Numbered from the stretch's first letter, positions 1-8,081 are shown. The stretch is 64,000 nt of DNA from Candidatus Enterococcus ferrettii (GCF_017377655.1 NZ_JAFREL010000074.1:27542-91541), one strand, 5' to 3'. The notes: a model not told the origin generated them from the letters alone. Translations and numbers: made by a program.

Positions 1-1426
1 CAATGGCCAAAATTGGAGTAGAACAAGGCGGCAGGTCAATTTCCGAAGTACGAAGAATCAAGTCATGATTGTTAAGTTCTTCCAGATAGTTAGTTTGGTC
101 TAGATAATTGAAGGTGCTGTGGGAAATTGTATAATTGCCGCGTACGGATGATTGAATTAATTGAGCTAACAGACCTTCTCGAGTTGTAGGATCGGAGGCT
201 ACAATTAGTAAGCGGACGGGTTCATCATATTGCTTCATACCGGTTAGGCATTCCGGTACAGCAGCAATAAGCTGATAAACGTAGCTATTTATAAATTCCT
301 CTGATTGAAAACAATGGTACTTTGTTGTGAATCGCATGACCAACTGGCGAATCTTATGTACACAATGTGCATGAAAATTTTCCAACAAATTAATATAATC
401 CTGTTTCCCGTCACGCAATAGACTGATGTATTCCTTGGTATCAATATGATATAGATTTTGGTTGATTAACAGATCAGTCAACTGACTTTTCTTTTCACTG
501 GTTAAGGGCTCCAGCAGCAAATCATCAAACTCTTCAACTAGCTGGTAATGATTGGCGTATTGTTGGGATAAAAAATAATTGGTGAACAAGGCATGTCGTT
601 TCTGCTGCTCACCCAATAAAACTAAGTCACAATATAAAAGCCAAAAAGACTCTTTCATTACTTCGTGTGTATAGCTGATCCCAAATTCTTTCACTAATTC
701 TTTATCAAATTCCCTGCAGATCTTTTGGTCTGGTGGTGTAACGTGTAAAGAGCTCAAAAAATATTGCGGGAAAAAATGGTGGTGCCTGATGCGTTCCAGG
801 CTAATAAAAAACATCATCCGCAAGCGACGATACTGTGCATACGAGCAATTCAACTGATTATTTTCTATTAATGAGCGTAACACAGCGTCGCCTTTTTCAA
901 ACAATTCATTGGAATAGCACAACTCACTTTTTTGGGTCTTTTTTTCGAAAAATAGCAAATAGAAAAGATGGCGAATCGCTTTTTCATTTCCTACAAGACG
1001 ATAAGGCTTGCGTTCTATTGTCAAATTCCAACAAGCAATTACGTTCTCCAATTCTGTAAGATGAGCTTGCAGAGTAGCTACACTGCAGTGAAGTGCTTTA
1101 GCCAACTTTTGCAATGTAAAAAATTCTTCAAAAAGTGTTATTTCCAAAATTTTGAAAGAAAGCGATTGGCGAATTAACGAAGAAATAAGGGCATCAATCG
1201 TTGCATTTTCGGCTACCATTAAGGAGTACAAACCGTTTTCGCGATGAATATAATAAGGATCTTCATTCTGATTAATCGACCGGATATAGCGTGACAAAGC
1301 AGGAGGTGTACAATCTAGAAGTTGTATCAGCTGATCGCTTGTTTTAGGATGTTTAGAATAGTATAAGGTTTCGATCAACAGCAGCTTACGCTGACTTTCA
1401 CGTTTGAGCAAGCAGCGCAGGTTCAT
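1..1426 (-). CDS. Mga-like transcriptional regulator, C-terminus cut by window edge
   Basis: Reading the minus strand from ATG at 1426 gives an open frame of 475 codons that runs off the left edge without a stop. The start reads Met-Asn-Leu-Arg-Cys-Leu-Leu-Lys, followed by an HTH-type N-terminus and a middle part containing GNEKAIRHLFYLLF, which matches GNEELLRHFYYLFF in the upstream neighbour. It is therefore a paralogue of that gene and of the Mga/AtxA family of PRD-containing regulators, which usually have about 480-520 residues. The ATG overlaps the TGA of the neighbour in ATGA, so the two are probably translationally coupled. The target genes are unknown and may lie left of the window. 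Confidence 0.8.
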   Translation of the reverse strand, partial: MNLRCLLKRESQRKLLLIETLYYSKHPKTSDQLIQLLDCTPPALSRYIRSINQNEDPYYIHRENGLYSLMVAENATIDALISSLIRQSLSFKILEITLFEEFFTLQKLAKALHCSVATLQAHLTELENVIACWNLTIERKPYRLVGNEKAIRHLFYLLFFEKKTQKSELCYSNELFEKGDAVLRSLIENNQLNCSYAQYRRLRMMFFISLERIRHHHFFPQYFLSSLHVTPPDQKICREFDKELVKEFGISYTHEVMKESFWLLYCDLVLLGEQQKRHALFTNYFLSQQYANHYQLVEEFDDLLLEPLTSEKKSQLTDLLINQNLYHIDTKEYISLLRDGKQDYINLLENFHAHCVHKIRQLVMRFTTKYHCFQSEEFINSYVYQLIAAVPECLTGMKQYDEPVRLLIVASDPTTREGLLAQLIQSSVRGNYTISHSTFNYLDQTNYLEELNNHDLILRTSEIDLPPCSTPILAI

Positions 1427-2943
1427 ACAACTTTCCCTTCCTCTGTTAAAAATGACTGGTCATAATTATCAATAAACTGTTGAATCGACCGAAAATCTTT
1501 TAAGGTCGGATAGGAATTAATTAAGATTATTGGGCACTTGCTTTCCAGCTCAGGCATCGTAACATCAGTGATAAGCAGATCATAGTTCTTAGTTAGACGA
1601 GTTAACTCCTGTTGTGTAATAAAAGGATAGCTGTGATAATGATAATCCAAAGACTTGCCAATCCAATTTTTCAAAATATTTTGCCAAAAGCGTTCTTGGT
1701 TTGGTGAAGTATCCGACAACAGCAGAACGGTTAAAGGTTTTTCTTGAATGGAAAGCCGATCCAATAAATTATCAATTGACACAATCAAGCTGTACAAATA
1801 AACGTCCATCGTCTCTTCAAACACGGGCAGTCGATGCCTGCTTAAAAACTTCCCAATTATCGTAGTTAAATGATTCATAGGACGGGCATAAATTTTCTTC
1901 AGCTGCAGGAGGCTGTACTTCTTTTGTTGAGACAAGATTTGTATCGGTCTTTTTTTAGGGTAATAGATGAATAACTCATTTCCTAAATGACGCAGAGCTT
2001 CTTGAATTTCATTTTCCGTCAAGAGATTCCCTGAGGCCTCATTAATTGATTTTAGCAACCTGATATGTTGAGAATAAAAACGTGCCAAATTTTTATTGTT
2101 TTCTTGCAGACTATCTTGCTGCTGAGCAGTTAAGACAAGATTGCCGGAGAAGAGCGGCCAAAGAGCCTCCACAGACAAATTATCATTAAAGATTAAGCGA
2201 CATTCCATTTTTATCCGAAGAATCAATTCAGAATGTTCCGACTTTTCTGGTAGTTGTAAACACGACGTATCGGCCTGATCAATATTTAGCTTATATCTCC
2301 TCCGCCGCCGATGTAGGCAAATTAGAAAATTGTGCATTAGATAGAAGTGAACGTTCATCGTATTTTTCACCTGGTTATTAACCAACAAAACGCGAATATA
2401 TTGATCAACTAAGTGGACCAAGGTCGATGAAAATCCATAATCCTGAAAAGAAAAACGATGCTCTTTAAAGAACAGGTAATAAAAATGACGAAGAAGTTCC
2501 TCGTTGCCTGCAATTCTTAAAGGGCGGTTACGTAGTCTAATTTTCCATTGTTCAAGAAGTGTGTTCAGTGGGCTTAACTTAGAATAGAAGCTTGAAAAAC
2601 TGCAATTTAAATAGTTAGCATTCTCTTGAATAGTATCAAAGCGTTGAAAAAATAATCGTTTTAATACTTGGAAGTCCAGTGAAGTTTTTAATGTTTCCGC
2701 ATACAATGAATCAATAGAAGCATACGAGTGAAATTGTACGATATACCCGCCCTTAGTTTTAAAAATATTTAAAGGAAATTTTTCATTGTTTAACGCGTAA
2801 ACGTCTTTGTGCAAAGCTGGTAATGAGCAGCCTAATACATTGGTTAAGTGATCGGCAGATAAAGGGTAATCTGCATAATAGAGCAATTCAACTAAGTGAA
2901 GTCTTCGTTTGGTTTCTAGTTTCAACATTTCCCGTACGTTCAT
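1423..2943 (-). CDS. Mga-like transcriptional regulator
   Basis: This 506-residue protein resembles the Mga family of virulence and sugar-responsive regulators. The N-terminal 60 residues look like a winged helix (RRLHLVELLYYADYPLSADH), followed by the Mga HTH segment near residues 75-165 with RIAGNEELLRHFYYLFF. The middle is PRD-like and the C-terminus is EIIB-like. It ends in a 4-base ATGA overlap with the downstream paralogue. Two short inverted repeats just upstream (2981-2996 and 3003-3018) could be operators. The family assignment is firm; the regulon is not known from the sequence. Confidence 0.8.
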   Translation of the reverse strand: MNVREMLKLETKRRLHLVELLYYADYPLSADHLTNVLGCSLPALHKDVYALNNEKFPLNIFKTKGGYIVQFHSYASIDSLYAETLKTSLDFQVLKRLFFQRFDTIQENANYLNCSFSSFYSKLSPLNTLLEQWKIRLRNRPLRIAGNEELLRHFYYLFFKEHRFSFQDYGFSSTLVHLVDQYIRVLLVNNQVKNTMNVHFYLMHNFLICLHRRRRRYKLNIDQADTSCLQLPEKSEHSELILRIKMECRLIFNDNLSVEALWPLFSGNLVLTAQQQDSLQENNKNLARFYSQHIRLLKSINEASGNLLTENEIQEALRHLGNELFIYYPKKRPIQILSQQKKYSLLQLKKIYARPMNHLTTIIGKFLSRHRLPVFEETMDVYLYSLIVSIDNLLDRLSIQEKPLTVLLLSDTSPNQERFWQNILKNWIGKSLDYHYHSYPFITQQELTRLTKNYDLLITDVTMPELESKCPIILINSYPTLKDFRSIQQFIDNYDQSFLTEEGKVV

Positions 2944-3256
2944 TTTCCCATTCCTTTTTAAGCTAATCTAATTTTGAAAAGTGACAAAACAATCACTATT
3001 TTGGTGAAAAACATCACCTTTAGTTATTTATCTAAATATAGTCGATAATCATTATAAGGAAAAAGTTGTGATAATAAGCGAAAAGTGTAAGGCTTAAAAA
3101 AATCTTAGTAATAATTATTTTATTTTTGATTTCCAATTAAATAAAAAAGAAATTTAGCGGAAAAATTCGCGAAACTGAGAGATAACAGTTGCCTTTCTGT
3201 TGAAGAACGAATAGAATTATCTTTGGAATAATTAAAAGAATGATGGAGGCTATATC
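2944..3256. other. Divergent intergenic region between Mga-like gene and HU
   Basis: This AT-rich stretch holds no gene. Near the Mga-like start it has two small inverted repeats: GTGA-N8-TCAC at 2981-2996 and GGTGA-N6-TCACC at 3003-3018. Near HU it holds the HU promoter. The repeats share a GTGA/TCAC core and could be operators of the Mga-like protein, which is inference. Confidence 0.5.
3189..3217 (+). promoter_or_regulatory. Sigma-A type promoter of HU gene
   Basis: TTGCCT at 3189-3194 and TAGAAT at 3212-3217 are separated by 17 bases, and the HU start lies about 40 bases downstream. Confidence 0.6.
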
Positions 3257-3532
3257 ATGATGAATAAGCAAAGCTTAGTAGAAAAAGTAGCAGAAAAAAC
3301 TGGTTTGACGAAGAAAGACGCAACAGCAGCTGTAGATTCTTTATTCGACAGTATCCAAGACGCTTTAAAAGACGGCGAAAAAGTTCAAGTTATCGGCTTT
3401 GGTAACTTTGAAGTACGTGAACGTGCAGCTCGTAAAGGCCGCAACCCTCAAACAGGTGAAGAAATCACTATTGCAGCAAGCAAATCACCAGCTTTCAAAG
3501 CCGGCAAACAATTAAAAGATTCAGTAAAATAG
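3257..3532 (+). CDS. hup: DNA-binding protein HU
   Basis: This protein of 90-91 residues carries the full HU/IHF fold. The helical N-terminus ([19 protein letters not shown]) is followed by the [18 protein letters not shown] segment of the DNA-wrapping beta arm. HU is an abundant nucleoid protein that bends DNA as a homodimer. Two ATG codons lie in tandem at 3257 and 3260; GGAGG at 3245-3249 suits the first (7-base spacing) slightly better, while family members usually begin at the equivalent of the second. The gene is monocistronic, with its own promoter and terminator. Confidence 0.95.
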   Translation: MMNKQSLVEKVAEKTGLTKKDATAAVDSLFDSIQDALKDGEKVQVIGFGNFEVRERAARKGRNPQTGEEITIAASKSPAFKAGKQLKDSVK

Positions 3533-3540
3533 TGTGATAG

Positions 3541-3566
3541 GCTGCCTAAAAAGGGCAGCTTTTTCT
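3541..3566 (+). terminator. Intrinsic terminator of HU gene
   Basis: GCTGCC pairs with GGCAGC across a short loop, followed directly by a T-rich run, 8 bases after the HU stop codon. Confidence 0.85.
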
Positions 3567-3663
3567 TTTGAGCCTGATTATTTTTTTGTTTTTTCAAGCG
3601 GTCCATGGAGAATAGATTTTAAAATAATATTAGTTATTTAAATGTAGACAAATAAGAGAATCT

Positions 3664-3706
3664 TAAGACACAGGTCAAACCTTAAAAAAGGACTTGTGTC
3701 TTTTTT
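3664..3706 (+). terminator. Hairpin with T7 tail ahead of permease gene, possible attenuator
   Basis: AAGACACA and TGTGTCTT pair, with GTC/GAC next to the loop, followed by seven T. It lies 44 bases before the permease start and about 100 bases beyond the HU terminator. HU already has its own terminator, so this one may end a short leader transcript of the permease operon. That role is inference. Confidence 0.6.
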
Positions 3707-3749
3707 TGCGTAGGCGTATAGTAATGAGCGATAAAGAGGAGGTAGTGGA

Positions 3750-4643
3750 ATGCTGACATTTATTCCCCATTCAATCCTGCAAATGAGCACCATTTTTCTT
3801 TCCATTGTAGTGGAGGCTGTTCCTTTTGTAATGCTGGGCTGCATTATTTCAGGTGCTCTGCAAGTATTTTTAACGGCTGAAAGAGTTCAGCGTCTGGTGC
3901 CCAAAAATAAATTTTTAGCTATTTTAGTCGGTTCCGCTTTAGGCTTTTTCTTTCCATCCTGCGAATGCGGGATTGTGCCAATTGTCACACAGTTCATGAA
4001 GAAGGGCGTTCCTGAATATACGGCTTTTGCTTTTATGGTTACGGCACCTATTATTAATCCAATTGTTCTGTTTGCTACTTTCATCGCTTTAGGCAATAGT
4101 ACTCGTTTTGCCTTGCTACGAGTGGGGGGAAGCTTGCTGGTTGCTTTAGTGATTGGGGCATGGATCGCTTACTTTAATAAGTTGCCAATAATGAAGGAAG
4201 AGCTGATGAGTGATATCCATCACCATGGGCATGTGCATTCATCAAAAAAGGGTAGTCGTGTGTTTTCAGTCTTAGCCCATGCGATCGATGAGTTTTTCGA
4301 TACAGGCCGCTACTTAATTATCGGTGGACTAATTGCTGCAAGTATGCAGGTTTATTTACCGACGCAAGTGCTGCTGCAGTTGACTTCTTCAAAGTTAATT
4401 TCTATTTTAGTGATGCTGATCTTAGCCTTTACTATGTCTTTATGCTCTGAGGCAGATGCTTTTGTAGGGTCTTCCTTATTGTCCCTGTTCGGAGTGAATT
4501 CAGTGGTGGCATTTTTAGTATTTGGACCAATGGTAGATATTAAGAACTTAATGATGATGAAACGAGTCTTTCATGGCAAATTCATCGTACAGTTGTTGGC
4601 TTTGATTACACTAGTGGTGACAGTTTATGCTTACTTAATATAG
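3750..4643 (+). CDS. YraQ/ArsP-type membrane permease (DUF318 family)
   Basis: This is a 297-residue polytopic membrane protein of the PF03773 permease family (B. subtilis YcgR, E. coli YraQ). The glycine-rich segment FFPSCECGIVPIVTQF with two cysteines (near residues 70-80) and MVTAPIINPIVL are hallmarks of the family. The middle contains a His-rich cytosolic loop (HHHGHVH). About eight to ten hydrophobic segments are visible. GAGGAGG lies before the ATG. It forms a two-gene operon with the DUF1980 protein 10 bases downstream, a pairing widely conserved in Firmicutes. Transport of a metal or metalloid is suggested by the His-rich loops but is not shown. Confidence 0.85.
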   Translation: MLTFIPHSILQMSTIFLSIVVEAVPFVMLGCIISGALQVFLTAERVQRLVPKNKFLAILVGSALGFFFPSCECGIVPIVTQFMKKGVPEYTAFAFMVTAPIINPIVLFATFIALGNSTRFALLRVGGSLLVALVIGAWIAYFNKLPIMKEELMSDIHHHGHVHSSKKGSRVFSVLAHAIDEFFDTGRYLIIGGLIAASMQVYLPTQVLLQLTSSKLISILVMLILAFTMSLCSEADAFVGSSLLSLFGVNSVVAFLVFGPMVDIKNLMMMKRVFHGKFIVQLLALITLVVTVYAYLI

Positions 4644-4653
4644 GAGGAAAAGG

Positions 4654-5487
4654 ATGCTTCGTTTTTTGATCTTATCAGGCTATTTCGAATGGATGATGTA
4701 CCTGCAAGTATCAGGTAAGCTGAATCAGTACATCAATATCCACTATATTTATTTAGTTTACTTAACCATGGGTCTTTCCTTGCTGTTGGCCCTGGTTCAA
4801 TTGAAGATTTGGGTTGGAAAAAGTGAAGGAAAAGAGCTCAGCAATGACCATGGACACGATCACGGATTAACCAGGCCTTCTCAAAAAATAATTGCTTATT
4901 TATTATTGAGTCTGCCATTAATTGCAGGAACACTATTTCCAACAATCAGCTTGGACACGACAATTGTCGAAGCGAAAGGATTTAGTTTTCCGATAAGCAA
5001 GGAATCTGTAGGTGACCCGGAGATGAACACACAATACCTAAAACCGGATACTAGTATCTACTATAATAAGGACGATTACGATCAGCAAATGGATGATTTA
5101 TTAAATAAATATCGAGAAAATGATGTATTAAGAGTTACGGATGAGAATTATCTCGAGGTGATGGAGCTGATTTATAATTACCCGAATACGTTTGTGGGTA
5201 AGAAGCTCTCTTACGATGGCTTTGATTACCAAACTACGAAAGAACAAACCTACAATTTCCTATTCCGGTTTGGAATTATCCATTGTGTCGCTGATTCTGG
5301 TGTATTTGGTTTGATGATGCGTCTGCCAGAAAATACACAGGTGGATAATAATCAGTGGTTGCATGTGGAAGGAACGATTGAGCTGGATTACTTTGAACCC
5401 TTCAAACGTCAATTACCTGCTCTGGCTGTTGAACAAGTACAACCCATTGCTGCCCCCAAGAATCAATATGTTTACCGCTCTTTTTAG
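4654..5487 (+). CDS. TIGR03943/DUF1980 family membrane protein, partner of YraQ-type permease
   Basis: This 277-residue protein has N-terminal membrane helices around residues 1-60, a cytosolic loop with DHGHDHG (near residues 68-74), another helix, and an extracytoplasmic C-terminal domain of about 160 residues. The layout fits the TIGR03943 (B. subtilis YcgQ) family, which almost always accompanies the YraQ-type permease. GGAGGAAAAGG precedes the ATG. The His/Asp loop may bind metal ions, which is inference. The biochemical function of the family is not established. Confidence 0.8.
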   Translation: MLRFLILSGYFEWMMYLQVSGKLNQYINIHYIYLVYLTMGLSLLLALVQLKIWVGKSEGKELSNDHGHDHGLTRPSQKIIAYLLLSLPLIAGTLFPTISLDTTIVEAKGFSFPISKESVGDPEMNTQYLKPDTSIYYNKDDYDQQMDDLLNKYRENDVLRVTDENYLEVMELIYNYPNTFVGKKLSYDGFDYQTTKEQTYNFLFRFGIIHCVADSGVFGLMMRLPENTQVDNNQWLHVEGTIELDYFEPFKRQLPALAVEQVQPIAAPKNQYVYRSF

Positions 5488-5495
5488 AATGCAGC

Positions 5496-5532
5496 AAAGC
5501 CGCCGAGGAGAAAATTCTTCGGCGGCTTTTTT
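5496..5532. terminator. Bidirectional terminator between DUF1980 and CDF genes
   Basis: AAAGCCGCCGA pairs with TCGGCGGCTTT, flanked by T-rich sequence on the plus strand and A-rich sequence on the left. It sits between the ends of two convergent genes. Confidence 0.9.
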
Positions 5533-6690
5533 CTATAATAGATAGGTTCGATCAAACGTAATAGACATGGTAGCGGCTTTATTATCTTTGAGATAGTTTT
5601 CTGTAATTAATGCCTGCAGTTCTTCATTTTTCAGGCGCAGCTCTTCAGGGACTACCAAATCAAAGTAGATGACCTCTGGGACTGTATGCGTATCAATTCG
5701 CAAATCATGCAGGCGCAGCTGAGGATGAATTTCCCGTAATGTCTGCTTCAATTTAGGAGCCACACGCTTGAAATTTTGATCATCTAAAGGATAAGGATCT
5801 ACATGACAGACGAGATCTACTTCAAGGTTTGATTTGACTTCCTGTTCGATTGTATCAATTACTTCGTGTGCATGAGCCAAGCTCCAATCCTGATTCACTT
5901 CAATGTGAACCGAAGCAAACACACTATTTGGACCATAGCTGTGAATTAGTAAATCGTGGTAACCGATAATATCAGGAAATTTATCTAAATGCGCGCGAAT
6001 CGCACCAATTTCATCGTCTGGAGCCCGAACGCCCATCAATTCATCAATAAATTCCTTAATCATCTTAACTCCAGTATAAATAATGTATAAAGCAATTAGA
6101 AATCCAACATAGCCGTCAATTCGCCAGCCAGTCAACCACTCGATAATAGCTGAGAATAAGACGGCAATTGTTGTATACACGTCATTCAAGCTATCCTGCG
6201 CAGTAGCCTTCAGCGTATTGGACTGAATGGCCCCGCCAAGCTTGCGGTACATCAACCCTTGCCAAATTTTCGTTAAAATCGACAAAATCAGTACAATATA
6301 AACAATCGAAGAAAGCTGGACACTGGATGGATCAAGAATTTTTACAAAAGAACTGTCCAGAAAACGTATTCCGACATAAGTAACTAAAATGGAAATCACA
6401 AAGCCGCTGACGTATTCAAAGCGTTCGTGACCATAAGGATGGTCCTTGTCAGCAGGTTTACCAGCTACCTTAAAGCCGGCTAAGGTAATGATGGAAGAGG
6501 CTGTGTCTGATAAGTTGTTCATCGCATCAGCTGTAATCGAGACACTGCCAGAGAGGGTACCAATGAAAAGCTTAGCTAAAAAGAGTGCTAAGTTTGTCAA
6601 TAAGCCCATAATACCAGCTACGATCCCAACTGCAGTTCGTTCACTGGTTTTGAAAGTTCGTTTTACTTTTGTAATGATAGTTGTTAGCAT
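5533..6690 (-). CDS. Cation diffusion facilitator family efflux protein
   Basis: This CDF-family metal/proton antiporter has 385 residues. After the first helix comes SITADAMNNLSDTASS, then DKDHPYGHERFEY, both typical of the metal-binding helices of the family. A C-terminal ferredoxin-like cytoplasmic domain follows (HEVIDTIEQEVKSNLEVDLV and the residues after it). It resembles Firmicute MneP/MneS-like manganese exporters, but the substrate cannot be fixed by reading. I chose ATG at 6690, because AAAGG lies 9 bases before it; a GTG three codons upstream (6699) would leave no spacer. Expelling excess Mn, Fe or Zn is the likely role. Confidence 0.88.
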   Translation of the reverse strand: MLTTIITKVKRTFKTSERTAVGIVAGIMGLLTNLALFLAKLFIGTLSGSVSITADAMNNLSDTASSIITLAGFKVAGKPADKDHPYGHERFEYVSGFVISILVTYVGIRFLDSSFVKILDPSSVQLSSIVYIVLILSILTKIWQGLMYRKLGGAIQSNTLKATAQDSLNDVYTTIAVLFSAIIEWLTGWRIDGYVGFLIALYIIYTGVKMIKEFIDELMGVRAPDDEIGAIRAHLDKFPDIIGYHDLLIHSYGPNSVFASVHIEVNQDWSLAHAHEVIDTIEQEVKSNLEVDLVCHVDPYPLDDQNFKRVAPKLKQTLREIHPQLRLHDLRIDTHTVPEVIYFDLVVPEELRLKNEELQALITENYLKDNKAATMSITFDRTYLL

Positions 6691-6783
6691 AATGTTCACC
6701 CTTTATTTGGCATTAAATGATAGTATAGCGCAAATAAAAGTCAGAAAAAAGCTTTAAGGCAAGCCTAAATGATAAAAAATGCC

Positions 6784-6823
6784 ATTAAAGGTAAACTTTA
6801 AATATTTGGAGTTTACCTTTAAT
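6784..6823. repeat. Perfect 14-bp inverted repeat upstream of CDF gene
   Basis: ATTAAAGGTAAACT at 6784-6797 is the exact reverse complement of 6810-6823, with a 12-base loop. Plus-strand sequence after it has no T run; on the minus strand it is followed by GGCATTTTTT. It lies about 95 bases upstream of the CDF start and 120 bases upstream of the gene at 6942. It could be an operator shared by the divergent genes or a weak minus-strand terminator. Confidence 0.6.
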
Positions 6824-6941
6824 AGCGAGGATCACCTTTTTCTGAGGTTTCAATAAATTTTTGGTGTTGTTATAAGACATTAGGCTTCTCTTTCTTTATA
6901 ATAGAATGAAAAGGTAAACAAATGTCGAGGAGGAACTAGTT

Positions 6942-7289
6942 ATGGATAAGCAATCAACAGATATCTTATTATGGGACGTTGAAAATGAGGATGTGTTAAT
7001 TGCCTTAAAAGATTTCAGTGAAGACTGGAAGGTTTCACAAAACAGCGACTTAAATGAATATTTGCGTAGCTACCCTGGCTATTTTAAAAGTGACAAGTCA
7101 ACGAGAGAAGCTATGCGATTAGTTTTAGGCTATGCCAAAGAACTAATGGATGGAAGCCGCAGCTCGGTTGGTTTTTATGAAAATAAAATCTGGACATTGG
7201 ATAATGGCGATCAAGTCCGATTTGCCCACTACTACGAACGGGAGATTGCCAAATTGATGCAGGGAATCACTTCTGCTAAAAAGGACTAA
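6942..7289 (+). CDS. Conserved hypothetical protein, 115 residues
   Basis: I do not recognise this protein. It is soluble, acidic at the start (STDILLWDVENEDVLIALKDF) and mixed helical, with no signal peptide, membrane segment, cysteine motif or obvious catalytic motif. GGAGGAAC lies a few bases before the ATG and codon use is like the neighbours, so it is a real gene. It is transcribed divergently from the CDF gene and followed by a terminator at 7407. No partner gene suggests a role. Confidence 0.75.
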   Translation: MDKQSTDILLWDVENEDVLIALKDFSEDWKVSQNSDLNEYLRSYPGYFKSDKSTREAMRLVLGYAKELMDGSRSSVGFYENKIWTLDNGDQVRFAHYYEREIAKLMQGITSAKKD

Positions 7290-7406
7290 ACGTCACAGTT
7301 TAAGGAATACTTTAGTCAGTTAGAACGGTGTATTCATGAGTTTTTTGCTTACTTATGCTTTGCGGTTGGATATTTCCGTATCATAAAAAAATCTATAGTA
7401 AAAGAG

Positions 7407-7437
7407 TTGATCAGTAGAGTACTGGTCAATTTTTTTA
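7407..7437 (+). terminator. Intrinsic terminator
   Basis: TTGATCAGT pairs with ACTGGTCAA (one G-T pair) around a 5-base loop, followed by eight T. It probably ends the transcript of the gene at 6942-7289. Confidence 0.85.
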
Positions 7438-7470
7438 TCAAAATTAGAAGAGGACTCAATGCATCATTGC

Positions 7471-7500
7471 TTGAAAAGAACTTTAGCTTCTAGGTATAAT
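7471..7500 (+). promoter_or_regulatory. Strong promoter of small transcription unit
   Basis: TTGAAA at 7471-7476 and a perfect TATAAT at 7495-7500 are separated by 18 bases. The next features are a hairpin (AGCAACTG/CAGTTGCT, 7503-7523), a strong Shine-Dalgarno and a terminator. Confidence 0.8.
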
Positions 7501-7562
7501 GAAGCAACTGAATATCCAGTTGCTGATGAAAAACAACATTTGAAAAAAAAGGGGAGAGGGAA

Positions 7563-7607
7563 ATGATTGATCCAGCAGGTTGTCCTCTCAAGACCGTATT
7601 ATGCTAA
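7563..7607 (+). CDS. Candidate 14-residue peptide MIDPAGCPLKTVLC
   Basis: GGGGAGAGGG ends 2 bases before an ATG that opens 14 codons and a TAA. The peptide has two cysteines, at position 7 and at the last position. Promoter, ribosome site and terminator frame it tightly, which supports expression. It may be a leader peptide, a signalling peptide or a chance ORF in a small RNA. The spacing from Shine-Dalgarno to ATG is rather short if the 3' GAGGG is used, but good if GGGGAG (7551-7556) is used. Confidence 0.4.
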   Translation: MIDPAGCPLKTVLC

Positions 7608-7657
7608 GCAAGAATTTAGTAGGGTTCTGCAGTTTGTCGATTAAAAATAAGGTGTGT

Positions 7658-7711
7658 AAAATGAAAGATCTAACGAACGTATTTTTGTTCGTTTTGCTCT
7701 TTCATTTTTTT
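7658..7711 (+). terminator. Strong terminator of small transcription unit
   Basis: An outer stem of 11 pairs and an inner stem of 7 pairs (AACGAAC/GTTCGTT) are followed by a T run. Confidence 0.85.
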
Positions 7712-7722
7712 GTTCAGCTAAT

Positions 7723-7884
7723 TCGTAATGAGGTCTCTTCATAAAATCAGAAAAAAATAGAATGTAACGGAGCCTTTTTCTTTCTTTTAGTGGTGATTTT
7801 GTGGTTTTATATAGATGAACGGGTCAAGGAATTTGATTATTCTACTTGTATCGAGAAGTTAAATCAGCGTTGTAATAAGAAGTA
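7723..7884 (+). pseudogene. Hydrophobic small reading frame split by A7 tract
   Basis: ATG near 7726 opens MRSLHKIRKK and meets TAG just after a run of seven A at 7751-7757. A -1 shift on that run continues into ECNGAFFFLLVVILWFY and then a charged tail ending NQRCNKK at 7884. The combined product would be about 53 residues with one membrane helix. No good ribosome site precedes the ATG. It could be a decayed small membrane protein, a frameshifted one, or chance. Confidence 0.25.
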
Positions 7885-8004
7885 GAAGTGGTTCTATTTT
7901 TTAGACCGATAAAATGGTGAAAACAGAAAAATTATTTCCGGGAATAAAGTAATAAAAAATAGTGAAATTGATAGTAAATGAAGTGAATTTAATGAGGATT
8001 TTTT

Positions 8005-8033
8005 TAGACAAGCACACGAAAGCATGTTATCAT
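8005..8033 (+). promoter_or_regulatory. Promoter of cell-wall hydrolase gene
   Basis: TAGACA at 8005-8010 and TATCAT at 8028-8033 are separated by 17 bases, about 50 bases upstream of the coding start. Confidence 0.65.
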
Positions 8034-8081
8034 ATTAATATCATTTAGAATTGTTTGAATTCTAAAATTTTCTAACTAGAA

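Larger units (their letters stand above)
7507..7711 (+). ncRNA. Candidate small RNA or leader transcript, about 205 nt
   Basis: A -10 box ends at 7500, so transcription should start near 7507. A long two-part hairpin ends it: AAAATGAAAGA (7658-7668) with TCTTTCATTTT (7698-7708), and inside that AACGAAC with GTTCGTT, followed by T residues. Within the transcript lies a 14-codon ORF with a very strong ribosome site. The next large gene has its own promoter 300 bases on, so this unit stands alone. I know no named RNA family that it matches. Confidence 0.6.
7290..8081. other. 790-base region without large gene, containing a small transcription unit
   Basis: It holds a terminator (7407-7437), a complete small unit (promoter 7471-7500, 14-codon ORF at 7563, strong terminator ending 7711), a hydrophobic reading frame lacking a normal start (7753-7884), and the promoter of the cell-wall hydrolase gene (8005-8033). 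Each is listed separately. Confidence 0.7.
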
